Shown here: piece by piece, positions 37,285 through 45,265 of the stretch
Layout: every line of letters begins with the position of its first letter
How positions within the stretch are numbered: position 1 is the first letter of the stretch
Assembly (NCBI RefSeq): GCF_900188145.1
Contig: NZ_FZOJ01000013.1
Coordinates: 1-64,000 of the forward strand
DNA length: 64,000 nt
Direction of reading: 5' to 3'
DNA from: Anaerovirgula multivorans
Lineage (GTDB): Bacteria > Bacillota > Clostridia > Peptostreptococcales > Natronincolaceae
Translations under genes and position numbers: made by a program
The notes under the pieces: model-generated
Databases searched by the model: none
What the model was told of the DNA's origin: nothing
Seen by the model: only the letters and a program-made list of their open reading frames with translations

Positions 37285-38335
37285 TTGTTGTAACCCCCTT
37301 TAAATTTTCTTTACTTATCATACCCTGAGGTCGAATAATCATCATAACGATTAACAATAATCCATAAACTGCATATCGATAAGTTGAAATATCTCTTAAG
37401 GCTTCTGGCAATATGGTTAATACTACTGCACCTATGATTACTCCCGAAATACTTCCTACACCCCCTAATACCACCATACATAAGATTAAAACAGATTCCA
37501 TATAGGTGAAATTATCAGGATTTACATAATGAATGAAGGAAGCAAAGAATCCTCCCGTCATACCTGCAATAGCCCCTGCTAGAACAAAAGCAAGAATTTT
37601 CAAATTGGTTGAATTAACACCCATTGCTTCTGCTGCTATTTCATCATCCTTTACTGCAATAAGCCCTAAACCCAGTCTAGAGTGTAGTAATCGATAGGAA
37701 ATAAAAATTGTTAAGATGACTAAGGCAAGAACAATATAATAGTAAGCTACATTACTCCTTAGTACCCATCCAAATATTTGAGGAGAAGGTATCCCTGGAA
37801 TTCCTGCTGGTCCCTTTGTTACCTTTGTCCAATTCACCAGTATTAGACGGACAATTTCTGCGAATCCAATGGTAGTAATAGCTAAGTAATCTCCTTTTAA
37901 TCTCAGGGTAGGAATGCCTAATATAAATCCAAATATAGCTGTCACTATTCCTGCCATAATCATAGCGATCCAAAAGGATATGCCAAAATTGACGGTTAAT
38001 AATGCTACCACATAGGCTCCGATTCCAAAAAAGGCTGAATGTCCCATAGAAAGCTGACCAGCAAATCCGATGACCATATTTAAGCTTAAAGCCAATACAA
38101 CATAAATCAATGCCATGATACTTGTCCTAAATATATAGGGAGATCCCTTTGCTAGAAAAGGCCAGAAAATAATCATTGCTCCAAAAACTGCTAAAATAAC
38201 TCTTTGTTTCTTTTTATCTATTGCGCTATACTTTATGGTAATCGCATCAAAAACCCTTGATAGAATTTTAATAGCAATGAAAAGCACAAAAACTGCAAAA
38301 CCTAAATTCGCAGATACCTTTATAAAATTCGCCAT
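37217..38335 (-). CDS. livM: Liv-type ABC transporter permease LivM
   Basis: The 372-residue membrane protein has LivM features: NMVIGFAGQLSMGHSAFFGIGAYVVALL near 85-112, LRLKGDYLAITTIGFAEIVRLI, and a coupling loop LIAVKDDEIAAEAMGVNSTNLKILAFVLAGAIAGMTGGFFA. The N-terminus is extended by about 60 residues compared with short LivM proteins. The last 22 codons run into livG, and the C-terminal RGYKGLRWFSSSKQG is probably a neutral read-in tail. It forms the channel with LivH. Confidence 0.88.
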   Translation of the reverse strand: MANFIKVSANLGFAVFVLFIAIKILSRVFDAITIKYSAIDKKKQRVILAVFGAMIIFWPFLAKGSPYIFRTSIMALIYVVLALSLNMVIGFAGQLSMGHSAFFGIGAYVVALLTVNFGISFWIAMIMAGIVTAIFGFILGIPTLRLKGDYLAITTIGFAEIVRLILVNWTKVTKGPAGIPGIPSPQIFGWVLRSNVAYYYIVLALVILTIFISYRLLHSRLGLGLIAVKDDEIAAEAMGVNSTNLKILAFVLAGAIAGMTGGFFASFIHYVNPDNFTYMESVLILCMVVLGGVGSISGVIIGAVVLTILPEALRDISTYRYAVYGLLLIVMMIIRPQGMISKENLKGVTTNADNGGKRGYKGLRWFSSSKQG

Positions 38336-38350
38336 TTTTCTTCACCTCCC

Positions 38351-39223
38351 TTAAACCTTTTCTTTTGCAGAGTTGCCTAATATTCCCGATGGTCTTACCA
38401 ACAGAATAAAAATTAAAATGATGAAAGCAATAGCATCACGATAGCCTGAAGAAATGTAAGCAGCTCCTAGGGTTTCTGCTATCCCCATAATAATTCCACC
38501 TATCATTGCACCAGGTATACTGCCAATTCCTCCAATAACAGCAGCCACAAAAGCTTTCAATCCAGAGGTAAAACCCATCATAGGATATACAGCTTTATAA
38601 TACATTCCTACTAGTATGCCCGCGGCTGCCCCTAAGGAAGATCCTATAGCAAAAGTAAAATAAATTACATGATTTGTGTTAATTCCCATCAATTTTGCTG
38701 CATCTACATCCTGTGAGGTGCACCGCATTGCACGACCCATTTTTGTATATTTAACAATATAAGTTAGAATTACCATTAATACCACTGCAGTCCCTAATAT
38801 AATTAATTGTAGAGTGGTGAATTTTAATCCTAAAAAGTTATAAGATTGATTTTGAATAATATCTGGAAAGGATTGGGTTTGAGGACCCCAAACTAACATT
38901 GCATAATTCTCTAAAAAAATTGCTGCTCCAATAGCACATAGAAATAAATTAATCCGAGGAGCTTCAAAAACTGGTTTGTAGGCAAACTTTGCTATCATAA
39001 GCCCTACTACAACAGAACCTATCATACCTATAATAAAAGATACGACAATTGGCAGCCCTAAAACAGTTAATGCTGTTAATGCAAAAAAGGCTCCCATCAT
39101 ATAAATATCACCATGTACAAAGTTAATCAATCTTATAATACCGTAAACCATCGTAAACCCAATAGCCGTCAAGGCATAAATGCTACCTAGGGCCAGTCCG
39201 TTACTTAGTTGGTCTAAAAACAT
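38351..39223 (-). CDS. livH: Liv-type ABC transporter permease LivH
   Basis: The 290-residue membrane protein starts FLDQLSNGLALGSIYALTAIGFTMVYGIIRLINFVHGDIYMMGAF, the signature LivH N-terminus. The coupling loop is GRAMRCTSQDVDAAKLMGINTNHVIYFTFAIGSSLGAAAGILVGM. It has about eight hydrophobic segments. A strong hairpin (39252-39277) precedes it, separating it from the binding-protein gene in the same operon. Confidence 0.9.
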   Translation of the reverse strand: MFLDQLSNGLALGSIYALTAIGFTMVYGIIRLINFVHGDIYMMGAFFALTALTVLGLPIVVSFIIGMIGSVVVGLMIAKFAYKPVFEAPRINLFLCAIGAAIFLENYAMLVWGPQTQSFPDIIQNQSYNFLGLKFTTLQLIILGTAVVLMVILTYIVKYTKMGRAMRCTSQDVDAAKLMGINTNHVIYFTFAIGSSLGAAAGILVGMYYKAVYPMMGFTSGLKAFVAAVIGGIGSIPGAMIGGIIMGIAETLGAAYISSGYRDAIAFIILIFILLVRPSGILGNSAKEKV

Positions 39224-39251
39224 GGTCTCACCCCTTATCGTATTTGGTTAG

Positions 39252-39277
39252 AAAAAGGGACAAAACTGTCCCTTTTT
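39252..39277 (-). terminator. Intra-operon attenuating terminator between binding-protein and permease genes
   Basis: An 11-bp stem AAAAAGGGACA/TGTCCCTTTTT has a 4-base loop, with a T-run in the 3' arm on the minus strand. It stands 4 bp past the binding-protein stop and 28 bp before livH. Partial termination here would make binding protein exceed permease. Confidence 0.65.
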
Positions 39278-39281
39278 TCCT

Positions 39282-40439
39282 TTAAGGTTGAACTTCTGCA
39301 GGAACTATTTCTAAATTTTTAACTTCTAAAATGATAATTCCTCTAGTAACATCATTCTTGTCATCGAAAGAGATTGGGCCAGCTACACCAGGGAAATCCT
39401 TTACTTCACTTAAATAGCTTTTTATACCTTCCCTAGTTGCACCCTTTTCTTCTATAGCTTTTAATATAATTTTAGCAGAGTCATAGGCTAATGCTGCATA
39501 GGTGTCAGGCTCTCTATTGTACTTTTCTCTAAAGCTTGTTACAAATTCTTCTGTTCCTGGATATTTTACTTGTGGATGGAAGAAGCCTGTAAATAATATA
39601 CCTTCTACTGCGGTTCCTCCAAGCCTAATCAATTCTTCTGAGCTAATTCCATCAGTTCCAAGCATTGGAACGTCTAAACCTACTGACTGGGCTTGTTGTG
39701 CTATTAATGCAGTCTCTACATAATATCCTGCAATAAACATAAGATCTGGATCTTCATTTCTTAGCTTTGTAAGTTGTGGTGTGAAGTCAATAGACTGTCC
39801 TTCGTGATAGGTCTCAGTAGCTACAACTACTCCACCTTTTTCTTCAAATACTCTGGAAAAATCTGCTGTTATACCAGCTCCAAAATCATTAGATGTATAC
39901 ATAATGCCAACTTTACGCTTACCCATTACTTCATAAGCATATTCCGCTAAGTATTCCGCCTGAGTTGTATCTGTTAAGGAAATACGATACAGATAAGGAG
40001 TTGAGCCATCTGTGATATCCTTGTTCACTGAATCTGTTATTACTGGCATTCCAGCATCATTATAAATTCCTCGTGCTGCAAGGGTACAAGAACTATTCCA
40101 ATGTCCTATTACAGCTAGTACCTTTTTATCATCAGCAAATCTTTGAGCAACGTTAGGTGCTTCTTTAGGATTTCCTGTATCGTCTCCTACTAAAAGGCTT
40201 ACTTTAGCACCGTTAATACCACCAGCTTCATTTACTTCATCTAATGCCAATTGAATAGCTTTTACCTTCATATCACCAAATTGTGCTGAATCTCCAGTCA
40301 TTGGGTTGGCACTGGCAATATAGATTTCTTCAGCACCCCCTCCACCTGTAGCTGTATTACTGCTACAACCTGCCAACAAACTTATCACCATTACAATAAC
40401 AAGTAACCACATTATTTTTTTCATTTTTTTCCTCCTCAT
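39282..40439 (-). CDS. Liv-type ABC transporter substrate-binding lipoprotein
   Basis: The 385-residue protein has a signal peptide with lipobox LLAGC. A start six codons in (MKKIMWLL) is an alternative, since AGGAGG overlaps the first codons. It is a type I periplasmic-binding fold of the LivJ/AmiC group: IYIASANPMTGDSAQFGDMKVKAIQLALDEVNEAGGINGAKVSLLVGDDTGNPKEA, then VIGHWNSSCTLAARGIYNDAGMPVI and TYHEGQSIDFTPQLTKLRNEDPDLMFIAGYY. It is encoded after glutamate formimidoyltransferase and before the permeases, suggesting uptake of histidine, formiminoglutamate or a related compound; this is inference. Confidence 0.85.
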   Translation of the reverse strand: MRRKKMKKIMWLLVIVMVISLLAGCSSNTATGGGGAEEIYIASANPMTGDSAQFGDMKVKAIQLALDEVNEAGGINGAKVSLLVGDDTGNPKEAPNVAQRFADDKKVLAVIGHWNSSCTLAARGIYNDAGMPVITDSVNKDITDGSTPYLYRISLTDTTQAEYLAEYAYEVMGKRKVGIMYTSNDFGAGITADFSRVFEEKGGVVVATETYHEGQSIDFTPQLTKLRNEDPDLMFIAGYYVETALIAQQAQSVGLDVPMLGTDGISSEELIRLGGTAVEGILFTGFFHPQVKYPGTEEFVTSFREKYNREPDTYAALAYDSAKIILKAIEEKGATREGIKSYLSEVKDFPGVAGPISFDDKNDVTRGIIILEVKNLEIVPAEVQP

Positions 40440-40506
40440 TTAAAAGTTTTAAAGATTTTAAACGACAAAACTTATTTGTTCTTTTCTCCTCCTCCCGTAA
40501 GATAAA

Positions 40507-41415
40507 TTACTTCATCAAATGTGTTTCTAAGATTTGTTCTCTTCTAAAGTTCTCAAGTCCTAAGTAATACTCTAAAGAATTTAATAAATGCTCTAATTGA
40601 ACAGGTCCTACTATCTCTGAGCCTGTCACAGCAACACCATATCTAGCTGCCTCTTGTTGAACAAACTTAAATGTTCTATATAGGGGTGTAATGCTACAAT
40701 CTAACATGTTCATAGATACGACTACACCATGTCTCTCGGGGAATTTAATACCTACTGCTCTAACGGTAGAAAAACCACCACTAGGACCCCTTACACCTTT
40801 AGCAATTGCTTTAGCGATGTTTACATCCTCCGTACCTAAAAAAACATTATAGGCAGTCAAGCCTTCCACATCAGCGCTTACAATCGTAGCTCCTGCTGTT
40901 GAATGTAATGCAGCTGGTCCAATATCTGGTTTTCTTTCATCAGTATGTACTACTTCCTTTAAACCTTCATATTGCCCCTTACGGATAAAAGCAAGAGCCT
41001 TTCTTTCCTCGCATCTTGCATTTGCACCAGAAAAATATACAGGCACCTCAAATCTTTTATAGACTTCTTCTCCTATTTCTTCTGCTAGCTTTCTGCAATC
41101 TTCTACAGTAGTATTTTTAAAAGGAAATAATGGTATAGTATCTTGAGCACCAATTCTTGGATGAGTACCCCTTTGCTCCTCCATGTTGATTAACTCATAG
41201 CTTTTTCCTGCCATATTTAGTAAAGCTTCTTTTAAAGGAGCCGGCTCACCGATAACGGTTATGACCGTCCTATTAAAGTCTTCTTCTGGTTCGTAGCTTA
41301 CCAGCTTTACTCCTTCTACATTTCTCACTTGATCTACTACTGCTTCGATAACCTCTTTTCTTCTGCCTTCACTAAAGTTTGGTACAGCTAGTATATATTG
41401 TTTATCCTTTGACAT
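40507..41415 (-). CDS. ftcD: Glutamate formimidoyltransferase (stand-alone FtcD N-terminal type)
   Basis: The 302-residue enzyme is of the formiminotransferase half of FtcD, without a cyclodeaminase domain. Visible family motifs are AVPNFSEGRRKEVIEAVV, EQRGTHPRIGAQDTIPLFP with the active-site His of the family, and LGTEDVNIAKAIAKGVRGPSGGFSTVRAVG. It transfers the formimino group of formiminoglutamate to tetrahydrofolate in histidine breakdown; a formiminoglycine-using relative in purine fermentation is an alternative. A TTG three codons upstream touches the ribosome site, so the ATG, nine bases after AGGAGG, is preferred. First gene behind a sigma-54 promoter and upstream of a Liv-type transporter. 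Confidence 0.88.
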   Translation of the reverse strand: MSKDKQYILAVPNFSEGRRKEVIEAVVDQVRNVEGVKLVSYEPEEDFNRTVITVIGEPAPLKEALLNMAGKSYELINMEEQRGTHPRIGAQDTIPLFPFKNTTVEDCRKLAEEIGEEVYKRFEVPVYFSGANARCEERKALAFIRKGQYEGLKEVVHTDERKPDIGPAALHSTAGATIVSADVEGLTAYNVFLGTEDVNIAKAIAKGVRGPSGGFSTVRAVGIKFPERHGVVVSMNMLDCSITPLYRTFKFVQQEAARYGVAVTGSEIVGPVQLEHLLNSLEYYLGLENFRREQILETHLMK

Positions 41416-41521
41416 CCTATACAACCTCCTTTGTTATTTTTAGCACCCCTCCAATAAAACTTGTTATTATCCGTCAAATTATTAACAATTTTATCGAAGA
41501 AACACGCTTGTCCTTTAGATA

Positions 41522-41537
41522 AGCAATATCCTTGCCA
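41522..41537 (-). promoter_or_regulatory. Sigma-54 (-24/-12) promoter of the ftcD-liv operon
   Basis: The minus strand reads TGGCAAGGATATTGCT, which matches TGGCAYRNNNNTTGCW except A for Y, with the required 10 bases between GG and GC. It lies 106 bp upstream of the ftcD start and downstream of the terminator of a sigma-54 activator gene. Confidence 0.75.
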
Positions 41538-41550
41538 GTTCTCAAAAAAT

Positions 41551-41580
41551 ATAAAAACCCTTATGTTTCAGGGTTTTTAT
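41551..41580 (-). terminator. Terminator after the sigma-54 activator gene
   Basis: Stem ATAAAAACCCT/AGGGTTTTTAT with an 8-base loop and T-run within the 3' arm on both strands. It is placed 72 bp beyond the TAG that ends the activator frame when the internal TGA is read through. Confidence 0.75.
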
Positions 41581-41652
41581 TGAAATAGTCATAATATTAT
41601 TTCTTTTTTAAGTAGGAAATAATTTCTTACTAGGAAATAAATTCCGATTATT

Positions 41653-43023
41653 CTAAATATTATTTTTTTCTGCAAACTGTTTTGTCTTTGTCCTTAAATG
41701 TCTATCACTAATACCCAAAATTTTGGCGGCTTTGGTCTTATTGCCTTCTACATGATCCAATGTAGCTAGAATAACCTTTTTCTCAATCTCTGCCAGAGAT
41801 TCTCCTATGTGTCACGGAATCCATTGCTTGGTTACCGAAGGATTTGTTATCATATTTTTTGTTAATTCCTTGGGAAAGTCCTTGATTTGAATGGTATAGC
41901 CATCTGTTAGTGCTACTGCTCTTTCTATAATATTTCGCAACTCCCTTATATTACCTGGATAATGATAACCCTCTAAAACCTCTATAGCACTGGGGGCAAT
42001 ACCTTCTACCTTTTTATTAAAGCTTTTATTATACTTCTCTATAAAGTATCTTGCCAAGGCAGGAATGTCCTCCCTACGTTCCCTTAGAGACGGCATCTCT
42101 ATCGTTATAACGTTTAGCCGAAAAAACAAGTCCTCTCTAAAACTTCCATTCTTTACATCCTCTGCTAAAGAACGGTTGGTTGCAGCAATAAACCTTACAT
42201 CTACAGGGATATTTTTTTCCGACCCTAGAGGTGTTACTACTCTTTCCTGTATGACTCTCAAGAGTTTGCCTTGAAGAGCTAAATCCAAATCCCCTAACTC
42301 ATCGAAAAACAAGGTGCCTCCTTCCGCCAATTGAAATTTCCCGTTGTATTTTTGAAAAGCTCCCGTAAAAGCTCCTTTTTCATAGCCAAAGAGTTCACTT
42401 TCCAAGAGGTTATAAGGAATAGCTGCGCAATTAACAGTCTGTAGGGGGCCTAACTTCCTTTTCCCCCAATAGTGAATAGCCCTTGCTATTAATTCCTTAC
42501 CAGTACCGCTTTCTCCTGTAATTAATACATTAATATCTAAATCCTTTATCCGGTCCACTATTTCATAAATATTTGATATTGCTTTACTTGAGCCCATAAT
42601 CAACTCAATATCCTGCTTACTGTTTAGCTGTTTCGTCAAGACATCTACATGTTTGGATAAGTTTTGATAATCAAGTGCTTTTGTAATCAATATAAATAGT
42701 TCTGGTAGATTTAATGGTTTTGTTACATAGTAATAAGCACCTCTTTGAATAGCCTCTACAGAGGATTGTATGGTACCATAGGCGGTCATGGCAATGACAA
42801 TAACCCCAGGATAATTCTGTTTAATATTCTGTAAAACTTCTAAACCGTTGTAATTCCCTAACCTCTGGTCTAAAAGAACTAAATTAATAGGGTTATTGCT
42901 AAGAATTTCATAACTTTCAAGAGGATCTGTAGTTGTGTAGACCGTATATTGGTCCTCTAATGCAAACTTTAAGGATGTTAGAATATTAATTTCATCGTCA
43001 ATAATAAGTATATTGTGATTCAT
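41653..43023 (-). CDS. Sigma-54-dependent response regulator with in-frame TGA before the HTH domain
   Basis: The receiver domain (1-115, Asp52 in LVLLDQRLG) and AAA+ domain (about 140-375, Walker A GESGTGKE at 170-177, intact GAFTGA at 217-222) are complete. The frame then meets TGA at 41812-41814, after VTKQWIP (403 residues). The same frame continues for 52 codons with HIGESLAEIEKKVILATLDH, then VEGNKTKAAKILGISDRHLR and a TAG at 41653. That is a normal Fis-type helix-turn-helix. The full product would be 456 residues. Possible causes are a nonsense mutation (for example from CGA), a sequence error, or recoding. It overlaps the kinase gene by 26 bp. The expected target is the sigma-54 promoter at 41522-41537. 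Confidence 0.8.
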
Positions 43024-45004
43024 TGTTTTCTCCCCCCTTAGCTATAGATAAATACAGGGTTGCTATTGTTCCTTCCCCAACCTTACTAGAAAATTCTATT
43101 CTCCCCTTATTATCCTCTATCAATTGAAAGCTTATGGCTAATCCTAGTCCATAACCTTTTGGTTTTAATGTAAAAAAGGGATCAAAAATTTTATTTAAAG
43201 CCTCTGATGGTATACCACAACCATTATCTATCACCTTAATGATGGCTTCGTCATTTTCTTCCATAGCAGATACGACGATTTTCCCCTTCTCCCCGATAGC
43301 TTCAATGCTGTTAAGAATTAAGTTCACCAAAACTTGTTGTATTTGTTGTTCATCACACCATAGGGTAATGTCATCGATCTCATAAATAAATTCAATATTT
43401 TTTTGTTTTAAATGAATAGATAATAGATTTGTTATTTCATTTAATAAACTTCTTAAACCAGTGAATTTACAAGTTCTAGGTTTAGGTCTAGCATAGTCTA
43501 ACAGAAGGGTAACTAAATGATCAATTCTCTGAATTTCCTTTGGAACAACTTCTATAACCTTTTTTCGATAGTCTAGGCTTTCAAACTTATTAGGCAGTAA
43601 ATCAACAAAGGTCTTGATAGCCGTCAGAGGATTTCTGATTTCATGAGCTAAACCCGCTGCCAGTCTCCCTAATGACTGCATTTTATCAGCGTGATAAATA
43701 ATATCTCTCAGATGTTTTTCTTCAGAGTAGTCTCTTAGTAATAAAATAAACCCTTCCACTTCATCATTCTTATCTCTGATGGGGATAAGATTGCATTCAA
43801 CATAAACCTTTATACTCCCCACCCTATCCCACTCAAGGTTTTCCCGCCATATCTCTCCCTTCATTACCTTTTTCAAGGCAGTAGGAGACAATATTTTATC
43901 TAACTCTAGATCCTTCCAATCTTTATTGATTTCAACCTTTTTTGCCAATATTTTTTCAGCAGCCTTATTGAAAGCTGAAACTCTTTGATTCGGGTTAAAG
44001 GTAATAATTCCAATAATAATATTTTCCAATATTTTTCCCCGTAGACGATTGCTGTGCTCTAGCTGATATTTTCTTTTCTTTAATACTCTGTTTATTTTAT
44101 CTAGTTCATAGGTTCTTTTAAAAACCTCTTTTTTAAGCTGGCGATTCCAGTTTATAGTAAATACTGCCCCAATGATCGTTATCAGTAAAATAAGCATGGT
44201 AATAGCCAGTAATTTTTTCCATAGACCTGTTTTATCTTGAAAAATTTCTCCAAACCATTTTTGATAGATTTTATCATAGGTACCGTTCTTTTTAATGATT
44301 TCTATCCCCATATTTAAAAGCTTTAAAACCTCCGTATTTCCCTTGAGTGTTGCTGCCATATATTCTGTAGCATATAGGGGCTCCCCTACAATTTTTATCT
44401 CGTCAAATTGTTTTTCTCTTTGTGAAATATATAAACCGGTAAGCCTATTGCCAATAACAGCTTCTACTTCACCTCTTAGTAAGGCCTCCATAGACTCTTC
44501 TTGGTTATTTTTCGCCACTGGAATAATTCCTTCTATAGAAGAAACAATTTCCTCACTAATGTCTTTAGCTTGAAAACCTACCGCCACACCTCTTAAGTCT
44601 TGGAGTTCTGCTATATAGTTGGTTTCCTTCAACACAAATATCGCTTGAGAGTTCACCACCAATACATCACTAAAGGCAAAGCTTTCTCCCCTTTGCTGGC
44701 TGTAGGTCATGCCTTGAATGGCATCTACCTCTCCCTTCTCCAATGCCCCAATTGCTTGGTACCAATTCATTGGTATAATTTCAATTTCTATTCCCAGTTC
44801 AATAGCAATTGCCCTCATGATATCCACATTAAAACCTTTATATATTTCATTTTTATCCACATATTCATAGGGTGGATAGTTATTATCTCCTGCTATCCGT
44901 ATTGTTTGAATCGGAAGGGCATCTACCTTTATGTGGAAACTATAAATTATTAGTACTAAAAGAATCCAAACAAACGTTGTTTTTTTAACATTCAATGATG
45001 CCAC
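42998..45004 (-). CDS. Sensor histidine kinase with extracellular amino-acid-binding domain
   Basis: The 668-residue protein has an N-terminal signal or anchor. A family 3 solute-binding domain spans about 32-255 (IRIAGDNNYPPYEYVDKNEIYKGFNVDIMRAIA, LEKGEVDAIQGMTYSQQRGESFAFSDVLVV). A transmembrane helix lies near 265-290 and a PAS domain around 315-435. HisKA has its His in LAAGLAHEIRNPLTAIK. The ATPase domain has NLILNSIEAI, DNGCGIP and GYGLGLAISFQLIEDN. Family 3 domains mainly bind amino acids, so it probably senses an external amino acid. Its partner activator is encoded directly downstream, and the putative target operon encodes amino-acid uptake and FtcD. Confidence 0.88.
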   Translation of the reverse strand: MASLNVKKTTFVWILLVLIIYSFHIKVDALPIQTIRIAGDNNYPPYEYVDKNEIYKGFNVDIMRAIAIELGIEIEIIPMNWYQAIGALEKGEVDAIQGMTYSQQRGESFAFSDVLVVNSQAIFVLKETNYIAELQDLRGVAVGFQAKDISEEIVSSIEGIIPVAKNNQEESMEALLRGEVEAVIGNRLTGLYISQREKQFDEIKIVGEPLYATEYMAATLKGNTEVLKLLNMGIEIIKKNGTYDKIYQKWFGEIFQDKTGLWKKLLAITMLILLITIIGAVFTINWNRQLKKEVFKRTYELDKINRVLKKRKYQLEHSNRLRGKILENIIIGIITFNPNQRVSAFNKAAEKILAKKVEINKDWKDLELDKILSPTALKKVMKGEIWRENLEWDRVGSIKVYVECNLIPIRDKNDEVEGFILLLRDYSEEKHLRDIIYHADKMQSLGRLAAGLAHEIRNPLTAIKTFVDLLPNKFESLDYRKKVIEVVPKEIQRIDHLVTLLLDYARPKPRTCKFTGLRSLLNEITNLLSIHLKQKNIEFIYEIDDITLWCDEQQIQQVLVNLILNSIEAIGEKGKIVVSAMEENDEAIIKVIDNGCGIPSEALNKIFDPFFTLKPKGYGLGLAISFQLIEDNKGRIEFSSKVGEGTIATLYLSIAKGGENNESQYTYY

Positions 45005-45159
45005 CCCCGTAAGTTAATTTCTTTTCCACAGGTTTCATATTTCTATTTATTTCGACATTTATATAAATAATCCCTTTATTTCTACAAATACAATATAACA
45101 CAATCCAGTGAATAGCCTGATTATTTAAGTGATTCATCACTCTAATACTTCTCAAAAAA

Positions 45160-45190
45160 ACTAAAACGACCCACTGGGTCGTTTCTTTTA
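45160..45190 (-). terminator. Terminator after bceB
   Basis: Stem AAACGACCC/GGGTCGTTT (45164-45172 with 45176-45184). The minus strand continues TTAGTTTTTTTG and the plus strand TCTTTTAGG. It lies about 80 bp beyond the permease stop. Confidence 0.75.
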
Positions 45191-45265
45191 GGCTTCTGAA
45201 GAAATACTTTTTTTATCCTTCGAATAATTATCCATTAAAAATCCTTAGAGTATTTATGAAATTTT

